Translations under genes and position numbers: made by a program
DNA from: Roseiarcus sp963779095
GTDB lineage: Bacteria; Pseudomonadota; Alphaproteobacteria; Rhizobiales; Beijerinckiaceae
Length of the DNA: 64,000 nt
Assembly: GCA_963779095.1 (NCBI GenBank)
Contig: CAVZWU010000011.1
Span: 1-64,000, forward strand
Direction of reading: 5' to 3'
The notes under the pieces: generated by a model
Told to the model about the DNA's origin: nothing
What the model saw: the letters and a program-made list of their open reading frames with translations, nothing else
Database searches by the model: none
Shown here: in pieces, positions 27,861 to 37,211 of the stretch
Layout of the letters: every line of letters begins with the position of its first letter
Numbering within the stretch: position 1 is the stretch's first letter

Positions 27861-28034
27861 GGAAAGATTCCCCAATTCCACTCCGGCGGCGACACCGATC
27901 AGCGAGAAAGCTTCTCAGAGGCTGGCGCTGCAATCAATCTTGCCGGATGGTCGATGCTATGGTGGAGCGCCCCTCGGGGCCGACCGTTACGCGTCCAGGG
28001 TCGTTTGCGGGCGCGACGCATCCTCGTCAAGGCC

Positions 28035-28469
28035 ATGCTTGGACAGATCAGGACACGGTTGCAGGAAGCGCGCGGGGCAAAGCTCAAACGGCGGCTCGAG
28101 AACGCGTCCCTCTACGTCAACGATCTCGGAGACGAGCAGGCCGAGCGCTTCGGCCGCGGGCTCAATCATCTGTTCAACGACTGGGTCGAACGATTCGGGC
28201 CAGTCAAGCACTGTGAGGTCCGCATCCGCAAGCACACGGTCAACGAAATGAGGCGCGACGCGCGGCGCCGCTACGAGCATGACATTGGCGCGGCCTACGC
28301 GCTTGAATTCCTCTCCTATCATGTCGAGGCGTCTTATCTGCCCGGCGAGGACGCCGCATTTGTGTACGATCTGACGTCCTATTATATTTCGCAGGCCGGC
28401 AATGCGGCTCGGGGGACGGCGGGCGAATCGCCGCAAGGTTGGGGCGAGCCCGGGTCGAACGCCTTTTGA
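28035..28469 (+). CDS. Hypothetical protein, 144 aa
   Basis: Soluble, charged protein (MLGQIRTRLQEARGAKLKRR, then FGRGLNHLFNDWVERFGPVK and LEFLSYHVEASYLPGEDAAF). No signal peptide or membrane helix, no catalytic motif I recognise. The frame is open far upstream only because it runs antisense to nhaA; the ATG at 28035 is the first in the non-overlapping part, with AAGG nearby. It is followed at 42 bp by a periplasmic binding protein gene. Confidence 0.6.
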   Translation: MLGQIRTRLQEARGAKLKRRLENASLYVNDLGDEQAERFGRGLNHLFNDWVERFGPVKHCEVRIRKHTVNEMRRDARRRYEHDIGAAYALEFLSYHVEASYLPGEDAAFVYDLTSYYISQAGNAARGTAGESPQGWGEPGSNAF

Positions 28470-28510
28470 GGCGACCGCCTCGCGAGCGGCCATACGGCGG
28501 AGCGTATCCG

Positions 28511-29511
28511 ATGCGATTGGCCATGCTTGCGGCGCTAGCGGGACTTATCGGCTTGGCCGGGCCGGCTTTGGCGCTCGACAAGGTGAAGTTCGGCACCAAC
28601 TGGATGGCCGATCCGGAAGCGGGCGGCTTCTATCAGGCGGTCGCCGACGGCACTTATGCGAAATATGGCCTCGACGTGACGATCGTGCCCGGCGGCCCGC
28701 AGGCGAATGGCGGCCTCATGCTCCTGTTCGGCAAGCTCGATTTCTTCATGGGCGGCGACATGATCGGCAACCTGCTGTCGGCCGAGGCCAAGCTTCCCCT
28801 GGTCGCGGTCGCCGCCGACTTCCAGAAGAGCCCGCAGATTTCTGATGTCGCACCCGGATGTGGGGTTGGACAAATGGGACGATCTTCCCAAGGCCAAGCC
28901 GGTCTATGTCGGCGCCGGCGCGATCCAGACTTTCTACGCCTGGCTCCGGCTCGCCTACGGCTTCAAGGACGAGAGCATCCGGCCGTACAATTTCAACTCC
29001 GCCCCCTTCATCATGAACAAGAACTCGATCCAGCAAGGCTACGTCACCGCCGAGCCGTACGAGATCGAAAGGCAGGGCCATTTCAAGCCCAACGTGTTCC
29101 TGCTCTCCGACTACGGCTACGACACCTATTCGACCTTGATCGTGACGCGCGCCGGGATCGTGGAGAAGAGCCCCGATCTGGTGCAGCGCTTCGTCGATGC
29201 ATCCGCGATCGGCTGGTATCACTATCTCTACGGCGACAATTCCAAAGCCAACGCGCTCATCAAGCACGGACAATCCGGACATCAACGACGACCAGATCGC
29301 CTTCTCGATCGAGGAGATGAAAGAACATGGCATCGTCGATTCCGGCGATACGCTCAAGCTCGGCATCGGCGCGATGACCGACGCGCGCTGGAAGGACTTC
29401 TTCGACAAGATGGTGGCGGTCGGCATGGTCGACAGGCGCACCGACTATAAGAAGGCCTACACGCTGCAGTTCGTCGACAAGGGGGTGGGCCTCGATCTCA
29501 GGCCGAAGTGA
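28511..29511 (+). CDS. Periplasmic NitT/TauT-type (NMT1/THI5-like) substrate-binding protein (frameshifted)
   Basis: About 330 aa. Signal peptide MRLAMLAALAGLIGLAGPALA, then LDKVKFGTNWMADPEAGGFY and YAKYGLDVTIVPGGPQ, the standard SsuA/ThiY/TauA opening. Frames change near 28840 (before HPDVGLDKWDDL) and near 29275 (before DINDDQIAFSIEEM). The ligand could be a sulfonate, nitrate, or pyrimidine precursor; no clue is visible. No permease or ATPase gene is adjacent, so it is an orphan binding protein in this window. Confidence 0.83.
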
Positions 29512-29587
29512 AGACCCGTAGCGGCGTCGAAGGCGCTCTTCAGGAGGCGCTGCGCGAGACGACCCCCGTCTTGCCGCTGGACTCGTT

Positions 29588-30080
29588 TCAGGCAATCTCG
29601 CAGTCGGATAGAGCGATGAAGATGGAGACCAGGAGAATGGAAGCGAAGACACGAAAGGCGGTCTGCTCGCCGTTCCAGATCGGAGGCTGCCACATCGCGA
29701 ACCATTCCCCGCCGACCGCGGAAAAGCCGATGAACCAGATCAGGAACGCGCAGCCGGCCCCGGCGTAGACAAAACGCTTGGCCTCGTGAAAAACTCGCGC
29801 CTTGGATAGGCGGGCGCGCGAGAGCTCGACCGTTCCCCAGGCGAAAAGAGCGGCGGTCAGCGCCTCCCCGGCGACGATCGACCAAAAGCCGATTTCCCAG
29901 ACGAGCGGGCTTCTGACCCCATGGGCCGCAACCCGGCCCTCGACTGTGTCCATGCTGAGGACATGCTGCACGAACCTTTGATTCAAATCCGGGTCATTGA
30001 TGTTTCCGATCGCGATCAAAGCAACAGAGGACCGCCAGCCCGCCGGTCATCAGGATTTTGAGGGCCCGCTCCATCATCAT
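29588..30080 (-). CDS. DUF2165 family inner-membrane protein (one frameshift near the N-terminus)
   Basis: About 163 aa with four hydrophobic helices. The typical start (MMMERALKILMTGGLAVL) is encoded from the ATG at 30080. An extra T near 30022 shifts the frame, after which ALIAIGNINDPDLNQRFVQH continues in the frame ending at 29588. Conserved ends include FVYAGAGCAFLIWFIGFSAV and GGEWFAMWQ. Function unknown. Convergent with the substrate-binding protein gene. Confidence 0.8.
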
Positions 30081-30375
30081 GGGTTTCACTCCGATCCAAA
30101 GCCGCCGCCAAAAAAATCACTCGTCGTCGAGAACGCGAGGTAGCGGATGATCGTCCAGTTTCCCGAATTGGTGATGGTCGCCGGGCGAGCGTCGCGCCTC
30201 GAACAGCCCCCCGCTGATCTTAGGGATGTCTCCATTATACTGCCCAAAGCAAGTAAAAGAGGATTTGCTGCCAAGCAATCCAGAGCACCAATGGAAACTA
30301 GTGTCAACCAGATCGCCGCTGGACTATCGGAGCGTCGAGCATCGTCAGGATAACGCAGATAGAGCTTGGAAACCC

Positions 30376-30576
30376 ATGTCCCGCGCGTTGATCGTCATCG
30401 GCCTCGCCATCGCCGCGGTTGGTCTCTTGTGGCCGTGGATAACGCGGCTGGGCCTTGGCCGCCTTCCCGGCGACATTTTCATTCAGCGCGAAGGCTTCAC
30501 CTTCTACGCGCCGATCACGACGGGCATTCTTTTGAGCGTCGTCCTGTCGGTCATCCTGTGGCTGTTCTCGCGATGA
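30376..30576 (+). CDS. DUF2905 family small membrane protein
   Basis: 66 aa: one N-terminal helix (LIVIGLAIAAVGLLWPWI), the conserved LGRLPGDIFIQREGFTFYAP, and a second helix (TTGILLSVVLSVILWLFSR). This is the whole family domain. Its TGA overlaps an ATG at 30573 in an ATGA junction that opens the carbonic-anhydrase-like fragment downstream. Confidence 0.82.
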   Translation: MSRALIVIGLAIAAVGLLWPWITRLGLGRLPGDIFIQREGFTFYAPITTGILLSVVLSVILWLFSR

Positions 30577-30707
30577 GGGAGCAAGCCGCGGCAAGAGGCT
30601 TCGCCATCCTCACCTGCATGGACGCGCGGCTCGATCCGGGGCTGGCTATTCGCGCTCCCGGTCAGGGGCCTCGACTGCCGCCCTCGCAACCAGCGTCCGC
30701 AAGGTGA
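30573..30707 (+). pseudogene. Remnant of a beta-carbonic anhydrase N-terminus
   Basis: A 44-codon frame coupled to the DUF2905 gene by ATGA. Its first ~25 residues (RGFAILTCMDARLDPG) match the zinc-site strand of beta-carbonic anhydrases, where Cys-x-Asp-x-Arg provides a zinc Cys and the Asp/Arg dyad. After about 30645 it runs into the antisense 3' end of alkB and similarity stops. The missing ~150 residues suggest deletion at this junction. Confidence 0.45.
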
Positions 30708-31289
30708 TCGAATAACGCAGGCGGTCGAGGGCCGGAATGCTGTGCTCCCAGACTGTGCGGGCTGGCCCTGACAGAAGATAAGCCGAGCGCGGCTCGACCG
30801 TGAGAGACGCGCGCTGCCACGTCTCGCCCGACTTGCGGCGAAAGCGCAAGTTGCAGGGATGAAGCAGCGACACGCCGACCACCTCGTGGAACTGAGCCTT
30901 ATCGCGATGCCAGCCGATTCCGGCGCCGGGCCGATATTCGTTGATGAGGGCCTGGCGGAACGCCTCCTCCGGCCGGCCGAAAATCGCCGCGACCTTGCGC
31001 CGCAGCGGGTCAAGAAACGAAGGAAACGGCGCCGCCTCGACCACCGAGCGGCTGCCGTAATCATAACGGTAGCCGAAGCTCACGACCTGCCGATTGGCGA
31101 GGTAGCCGTGGAAGTCGAACGGCTTGAACGGCAGCGCGTCAAGCTCGCGCGCGAGCGCCTCCTCCTCGTCGGGGGACAGAATGTCCGGCCTGATAGCGGA
31201 ACCCTTCCGGCAGGCCGGCGGGCGCCGTGAACAGATCGGGCTCGCCGGCGGGTGAGGAGCGGACGTCGAGGGCGGGCGGATGCGTTCAT
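30646..31289 (-). CDS. alkB: AlkB-type 2-oxoglutarate/Fe(II) dioxygenase (frameshifted N-terminus)
   Basis: About 210 aa. The Fe(II) site HxD is in GIGWHRDKAQFHEVVG, distal His in VWEHSIPALDRLRYSITLR, whose RxxxxxR pattern binds 2-oxoglutarate; NEYRPGAGIGWH is typical AlkB. The conserved part is in one frame from about 31195 to 30646. The N-terminal PDLFTAPAGLPEGFRYQA lies in another frame, broken by an extra G near 31190. The start is uncertain; ATG at 31289 is a guess that needs a further shift. Repairs alkylated DNA or RNA by oxidative demethylation. Confidence 0.8.
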
Positions 31290-31418
31290 GCGCAGATAGA
31301 TAGGAAGTCTCGGAGGGCGTCCAAATAGAGAATGCAAAGCTGGGCAAAAACGGCTTTGAGGCTCTATTCGAGACGCTGGCCTGCCCGCGCGGGCCGAACT
31401 TCCCCTTTTCACCAAATT

Positions 31419-31433
31419 ACATATTATATATGT
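31419..31433. promoter_or_regulatory. AT-rich palindrome upstream of alkB
   Basis: ACATAT-TAT-ATATGT, perfect 6-base arms, inside an AT-rich stretch (about 31405-31440) that stands out from the ~65% GC background, in the 224-bp gap between the cobT stop and alkB. Possible operator or promoter core. Confidence 0.35.
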
Positions 31434-31513
31434 TTTATTGTGCTTCGGGCGGGTCGTCGCCTCCGGCCCTATTCCCATCGCTTGTTCGGCGCGCCCTCCC
31501 CGAGATCCGCGTC

Positions 31514-33570
31514 CTAAACCGTCTTTCCTGAGCGCGCCGGTAAACCGGGTCCTAAGCTTTTGAAATCCTTACGGCGTGCCGGTAAAAGTGCGGCTAGGCT
31601 AAAAAATCCGGTCACGAACGCCTCGCCTCTCAGGCCGCCTTCCGGCCCCGCCTTGGCGCCCGCGGCGGGCTTCGCCGGTTCGGGAAGCGTGGCGTTCTCG
31701 TCGAACAGTTCGGCGAGCTTCTCCGTCATCGCCCCGCCCAGTTCCTCCGCGTCGACGATCGTCACCGCGCGCTTATAGTAGCGCGTCACGTCATGGCCGA
31801 TGCCGATGGCGATGAGCTCGACCGGCGAGCGGGTCTCGATCTCCTCGATCACGTGGCGCAGGTGGCGCTCGAGATAATTGCCCGGATTGACCGACAGCGT
31901 CGAATCGTCGACCGGCGCGCCGTCGGAGATCATCATCAGGATCTTGCGCTGCTCGGACCGGCCGAGAAGCCGCTGGTGCGCCCAGTCGAGCGCTTCGCCG
32001 TCGATGTTCTCCTTGAGCAGCCCCTCGCGCATCATGAGCCCGAGGTTCTTGCGCGCGCGCCGCCAGGGCGCGTCCGCGGACTTGTAGATGAGATGGCGCA
32101 GGTCGTTGAGGCGCCCCGGATTGGGGGGCTTGCCGGCCTGAAGCCAGGCCTCGCGCGACTGTCCGCCTTTCCAGGCGCGGGTGGTGAAGCCGAGAATCTC
32201 GACCTTGACGCCGCAGCGCTCGAGCGTGCGGGCGAGAATGTCGGCGCAGGTCGCCGCGACCGTGATCGGGCGGCCGCGCATCGAGCCGGAATTGTCGATC
32301 AGCAGCGTCACCGACGTGTCGCGGAACGCCATGTCCTTCTCCTGCTTGAAGGACAGGGGCTGCTGGGAATCGATGATGATGCGGGGCAGGCGCGCGGTGT
32401 CGAGCACGCCCTCTTCGAGGTCGAACTCCCACGAGCGGCTCTGCTGCGCCATCAGGCGCCGCTGCAGCCGGTTGGCGAGACGGGCGACGACCGAGTGGAG
32501 ATTCTGCAATTGCTTGTCGAGATAGTCGCGCAGCCGCTGCAATTCGTCGGGGTCGCACAATTCGTCGGCTTCGACGATCTCGTCGAACCGGGTGGTGAAG
32601 GCCTTGTAGTCCGGGCCCGCGCTTCTCCGTGGCCTGAGGCTGCGGCGGGCGGCTCTCCGCCGCTTCTTCCGCTTCGCCCGCTTCCCCCTCGTCCTCCAGT
32701 TCCGACGACGGCGCCTCGACCGTGTCCATGGCGCCTTCATCGGCGTCGTCGGCCGTCTCGTCGGCCGCCTCGCGCTGCATCGAATCCTGGCTCGACTGGT
32801 CTTCGCCCTCGCCTTCCGCCTCGTCGGCCTCCTCGGGCGGCTTCTTGTCCTCCGTCTCGTCGTCCGATTCCTCGGCGTCGGCGTCGGACTCGTTCGCAGA
32901 GCCCCAGGGACGAGAGGACCTTGCGCACCAGCTTCGCATAAGCGCGCTGGTCGAGGAGCGCGTCGGTCAGCCGATCGAGATCGGCGCCGGCCTTCTCCTC
33001 GATAAAGGGGCGCCAGAGCTCGACCAGCCGCGCCGCGCCGCGCGGCGGCGCGAGCCCGGTCATGCGCTCACGGGCGAGCATCGCCACCGCGTCCTCCATC
33101 GGCGCCTCCTCGCGCGTGCGCGCTTCGGCGAAGGGGCTGCGGTGGTAGCGATCGTCGAGCATGGCGGTGATGTTCGACGCCACGCCCTGCATGCGGCGCG
33201 AGCCGATGGCCTCGACCCGCGCCTGCTCGACCGCGTCGAACAGGGCGCGCGCCGGCGGGCTCTGCGGCGCGAGGCGCCGGTGCAGCGCGTCGCTGTGGCA
33301 GGCGAGCCGGAGGGCGAAGGAATCGGCGAGACCGCGGACGATCGCCGCCTCGCGCGGATTGGGCTTGCGCGGCGGCTCGGGCAGCCGCGCCTTGGCGCCC
33401 TCGGGCGAGGCGATCAGGGACGGCTTGTCGGCCGAGAAGGCGATCTCGAGCTCAGGCTGACGCGCCAGCGCCCGCGTGCACGAGGCGAGCGCCCGCTTGA
33501 ACGGCTCGTTCGGCATTTCAGCCTTGCCGCCTGGCTTGCGATTGGTCGGCTTGACGTCGACGCTCGACAT
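31514..33570 (-). CDS. cobT: Cobaltochelatase subunit CobT (frameshifted)
   Basis: About 680 aa. N-terminal helical domain (MSSVDVKPTNRKPGGKAEMP on), a long acidic linker (DADAEESDDETEDKKPPEEA), then a C-terminal VWA domain with MIDAS LLIDNSGSMRG and SDGAPVDDSTLS. Frames change near 32905 and near 32620. CobT works with CobN and CobS in ATP-dependent cobalt insertion for aerobic cobalamin synthesis. cobS, usually beside it, is not seen here. The last ~40 residues after GLRGEAFVTG look unlike the family and may come from a missed stop. Confidence 0.9.
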
Positions 33571-33680
33571 TCGGGGCCTTCAAAAGATGAGCGCCAGCAA
33601 AGAGCGCTGAAGGTTTCTATAGGCCGCGCGCCAAGGCCGCGGCAAGGCGAGCCGCTCGAAACGCCAGTCAGGGGGATGAA

Positions 33681-33714
33681 GGTCAGGCGGTTCGAACCCG
33701 CTCACCCACGACCA
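33681..33714 (+). other. tRNA-Pro-like 3' fragment
   Basis: The bases GGTCAGGCGGTTCGAACCC, then a T-stem return and CACCCACGACCA, resemble the T arm, acceptor 3' strand and CCA end of a proline tRNA with one extra base. There is no matching 5' acceptor, D arm or anticodon arm upstream. It lies in the ~208-bp gap between cobT and the DoxX gene. May mark an old integration end. Confidence 0.35.
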
Positions 33715-33778
33715 TATGGCTGACGGCATGGCCGAAATCAATCGCCCGCGAGGCCGGCGCCGCCCCGGCCCGCCGCCC

Positions 33779-34241
33779 CTAGACGGAGCGGCCGCGCCAG
33801 GCGTCGAGCGACCAGGGGCCGGGGCCGAGCACGGCCAGGGTGAGAAAGCCGCCGGCCATCGCGACATTCTTCTGCAATTGAATCGCCTGATCGGCGCCCA
33901 TGTGGAAGAACAGCGCCGTCAGCAGGCAAAAGCCGAAAAGCGCGATCGCCGCCCAGCGCGTCTTCCAGCCGAAGAGCACCAGCAGGCCGCCGCCGAGTTC
34001 GGTCAGAATGACCAGCGGCAGCAGCCGCCCGTCCACCCCGTGCGCCTGCATATAGCCGGCGACGCCGGCGTAGCCTGCGATCTTGCCCACGCCCTCGACG
34101 ATGAAAATGTAAGCCAGCATCGCGCGGGCGAGCAGCCCGAGCGGGCCAGCCCAGCGTGACAAGGAAATTGAGGTCCGCGTCGAAAGCAAGCCCGGCTGCG
34201 CCGGGCGCGGCCCCTTCGCGCGTGTATCGCGCCTGCGACAT
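33779..34241 (-). CDS. DoxX family membrane protein (possible frameshift at N-terminus)
   Basis: About 145 aa with four transmembrane helices: LARAMLAYIFIVEGVGKIAG, PLVILTELGGGLLVLFGW, AAIALFGFCLLTALFFH and a last helix before GPWSLDAWRGRSV. The conserved part is in one frame (33779-34189), but that frame opens only at a TTG without a ribosome site. The other frame has ATG at 34241 (MSQARYTREG) with GGAAGGG 8 bases upstream, so an indel near 34150-34190 is likely. Confidence 0.75.
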
Positions 34242-34283
34242 CGTCATTTCCCTTCCGTCGACCGCGCGACGCACGCCGCCAGA

Positions 34284-35038
34284 TCAAAGCGCGTGCGCCT
34301 GCGTCAGCGCGCCGGCCAGATCCTCATAATACTCGCAGTCCTTGCCGCAAAGCTTCTCGATCGTCGCCAGCTGGTCCTTGGCGAGGCCGTACTTGCCTTC
34401 GATGACATAGGCTTCGCCAAGGTATTCGCGCACCTGCGGATAGGCGGGATCGAGCGCGACCGACTTGAGATAATAGCTGATTCCCTCGTCGGTGCGTCCA
34501 AGCTTGCGGGTCGCATAGCCGCGATAGTTGAGGGCGCGCGGGGTGTTCGGGTTGTCGAGGAGGTCGAGCACGTCGATCGCTTCCTGGTAGCGGTCGGCCT
34601 TGGCGAGCGCATAGGCGTATTCGGTCAGCTCTGGGTCGGGCAGGACGCCGCTATGCCTCATCAGACACTTGCGATGCTTCGGTCCCAGACCAGGCCCGGG
34701 GTGCAAATCGTGAGGTCCGAGGGGACCTGTGCCCGCGGCGCGTCCCGGTAAACTGGGCGAACGAACCCGCCGCCTCCGCCGCCTGCCCCTCCGCCTCCGG
34801 CGCCGCCGCCTGCGCCCCCCGCGCCCGCTCCCCCTCCAGCGCCGCCCCCGCTCCTGCGCCTGCTCCGCCTCCGGCGCCGCCCCCCGCTCCGCCGCCACCG
34901 CCGCCGCCCCCTCCTCCGCCGCCGCCGGCGGCGAAGGCGGGCGAGGCGAAGGCGAGACCGGCGACCAGCAATCCACAGCACAGCGCCGAAACGAAGCCGC
35001 GTCCCTTTTGGTGATCGAATTGGATGACAAGCGCGCAT
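34284..35038 (-). CDS. Secreted TPR protein with Gly-rich linker (frameshifted)
   Basis: The C-terminal ~120 residues hold TPR-like helices (PELTEYAYALAKADRYQEAI, NYRGYATRKLGRTDEGISYY, REYLGEAYVIEGKYGLAKDQ). The middle has PSDLTICTPGLVWDRS. A run of more than 20 Gly/Ala residues precedes it, and a signal peptide (FVSALCCGLLVAGLAFASPA) stands at the front. These pieces lie in three frames with breaks near 34665, in the Gly tract (34780-34920) and near 35005. The ATG at 35038 is the best start. Probably a periplasmic scaffold; TPR pieces bind other proteins. Function unknown. Confidence 0.65.
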
Positions 35039-35209
35039 CGCCAGGTTCCTTCCGATTGAGATACGGAGCCCAGGAAACACGCCAGCCCGCCATTTATTCG
35101 CGCCGACGCTGTCCGGCGCGGCGCCGGCCGCGACAAAAAAATGCGGCTGGCGCGTCGCATCTCGGGCGATGATGCCCTAAGAGAGCCGCGAGCGAACTCA
35201 AGCGGGGCC

Positions 35210-35702
35210 ATGAGCGAAGCGAGCCGACGGGAAGTGCGGGCTGGGCTTGAGCCCTCGCTCGCGCGCCTCTGGCGATATGCGCTCGTGCTGTCGAGGGCGC
35301 GCGACGTCGCCGACGACCTCGTGCAGGCCACGTGCCTGCGCGCCATCGAGCGGGCCGATCAGTTCGTCCCGGGAACGCGGGTCGACCGCTGGCTGTTCGC
35401 GATTCTTCGCTCGATCTGGCTTAATGAGATCCGGTCGCGACGGATTCGCGAAGGCGGCGGCTTCGTCGACGCCGAGGACGCGCTGACAACCGACGGCGCG
35501 CGGGAAATCGAAATGAATATTACGGCGTCCGCGGTGTTAAGAGCGATTGGCCGCCTTCCCGAGGCGCAGCGCGAGACGCTGTCTGCTGGTTTACGCCGAA
35601 GGCTACAGTTACGCCGAGGCGGCGGCGACGCTCGGCGTTCCGATCGGCACGATCATGAGCAGGCTGGCCGCCGGGCGGGCGGCGCTGGCGAAACTGAAGT
35701 AG
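35210..35702 (+). CDS. ECF RNA polymerase sigma factor (frameshifted)
   Basis: About 164 aa. Region 2 is ARDVADDLVQATCLRAIERA followed by FAILRSIWLNEIRSRR; region 4 is YAEGYSYAEAAATLGVPIGT then IMSRLAAGRAAL. An indel near 35582 separates the two regions; the second frame ends at 35702. The anti-sigma gene follows 23 bp downstream, the normal ECF pair. Targets unknown, but the divergent secreted TPR gene is a candidate. Confidence 0.85.
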
Positions 35703-35725
35703 GGAGGGCGCAGCAGGCTTGATCG

Positions 35726-36495
35726 ATGTCTGACGATGACGCCGAACTTGTCGCGCTGATCGACAACGAGCTCGACGAAAGCAGCAGAGCCGCCCTTCTG
35801 GCGCGTCTGGCGGCCGATGAGCGGTTGCGCCAGCGTTACGAGGAGCTGCGGGCAGGCCGGCGCGCCGCTCGCCCCGTCCTTCGACGAGCTGCTCGGGCAG
35901 GCTCCGCTCGCTCGTCTCCGCGCCGCGCTTCCCGCCGACGAACCGCTTCGCCGGCCGCTCGAGGCGCTTCGCCGGGTTCGCGCTCCGCGAGCTTGCGGCC
36001 GGAATTGTCATTGGCCTCCTCGCGGCGGGCGCGGCCGCTATGGGCCGCGTCGAGCCTTTGGGCTCATCGAGCGAACAGGACAATTGGCGCTCCGCCGTCG
36101 TCGAATACACGAACCTCTATACCAACGAGACCTTCAGTCCTCTCAATCCGGACGCCGCGCTGCAGGCGGCGGAACTGAGCGCGGTCGGCGCCAAGGTGGG
36201 CGCGAACCTGACGCCTGAAAACATCGCCCTGCCCGGCCTGCGGTTCACGACCGCGTTCATGCTTGCCTACGAAGGTTCGCCATTGGGCGTGATCGCCTAT
36301 GTCGATCCTTCGGGCGCTCCGGTGCTGTTTTGCATCCTCGCCAATCACGCGCCGGACGCGCCGCTGCGCTCCGAGCGCCGCGGCGATCTCGCGCTCGCCT
36401 TTTGGTCGCGCGGCGGACGCGGCCATCTGGTCATCGGCCATATCTCTGAGGAGCGGGCTGTCGCCCTGGCGCAAACGCTAGAAAAGCGGGTTTGA
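35726..36495 (+). CDS. Membrane anti-sigma factor (frameshifted)
   Basis: About 255 aa. The N-terminal cytoplasmic domain is MSDDDAELVALIDNELDESS then ARLAADERLRQRYEELR, as in FecR/RsiW-like anti-sigma factors. A middle piece (PSFDELLGQAPLARLRAALP) and a single membrane segment (ELAAGIVIGLLAAGAAAMG) lie in other frames (breaks near 35865 and 35985). The periplasmic part includes YTNLYTNETFSPLNPD and VIGHISEERAVALAQTLEK. Holds the ECF sigma factor until a signal arrives. Confidence 0.8.
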
Positions 36496-36626
36496 GCCTT
36501 TCCCTCCTCCGCTCCGGTCGCGCACATGTGAAGACAACAAACGAATAGGTTCCTCTGGCGATTGTTAACGGCGTGACTAGCTAGCCGGCAAGCATTTGTT
36601 CAACGAAGAAGCAAAAAGAGGACATT

Positions 36627-37211
36627 ATGATTGACTTCGATAGGATTGCGAGGCGCGCCCGCATTGCTTGCGCCGCGCTGATCCTGGCCCTCCCCGCGCC
36701 CGCGCTGGCCGCCGTCAATTGGCGGATCGACCCTTCCCGAACGCATATCGCCTTTGCGATCGATGCGATCGGTTATCCGCAGACGCACGGACAATTCCGG
36801 CAGTTTACCGGGCGCATCTCGGTCGATTTCGCTCATCCCGACAAGAGCAGCGTCTCGTTCCACGTCCAGTCGCAGTCGGTGGACGTCGGCTCGACGTCTT
36901 TCGACGACTATTTGCGCTCCGGCGCTTTCCTCAATTCTTCGCGTTTCCCGTCGATCGACTTCGTCTCGAATTCGGTCGCAAAGATCAACGACCATACGGT
37001 CCGGGTGAACGGCGAACTCACTCTGCTTGGCGTGACCCGCCCGCTCAGTGTCGATGTCGCGGTTCAGCGAGAAGACGCCGACGGCTCCCAGAAGCTCGCC
37101 TTCCTGGCGAAAACCAATATCGACAGGCTGGAGTTCGGCATGAATTCCGGGTTTCCGCTGGTCTCCCGTGACGTTCAACTGGTGATTTCGAGCGCGGCTG
37201 TCCAACTTTGA
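36627..37211 (+). CDS. YceI family periplasmic protein
   Basis: 194 aa. Signal peptide (ACAALILALPAPALAAVNW), then the YceI lipocalin-like fold: WRIDPSRTHIAFAIDAIGYP, FQSYLRSG-type DDYLRSGAFLNSSRFPSIDF and GELTLLGVTRPLSVDV. Binds isoprenoid-like ligands in characterised members. AAGAGGAC precedes the ATG. The next gene, cytochrome b561, starts at a TTG overlapping this stop (TTGA), a common yceI-cybB pairing. Confidence 0.9.
   Translation: MIDFDRIARRARIACAALILALPAPALAAVNWRIDPSRTHIAFAIDAIGYPQTHGQFRQFTGRISVDFAHPDKSSVSFHVQSQSVDVGSTSFDDYLRSGAFLNSSRFPSIDFVSNSVAKINDHTVRVNGELTLLGVTRPLSVDVAVQREDADGSQKLAFLAKTNIDRLEFGMNSGFPLVSRDVQLVISSAAVQL

Noticed and set aside
26226..28034. Open frame of more than 600 codons on the plus strand across nhaA
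   Set aside because: It is the antisense shadow of nhaA, very rich in Arg, Glu, His and Gln with no domain. Only the last 144 codons beyond nhaA are kept as a gene.
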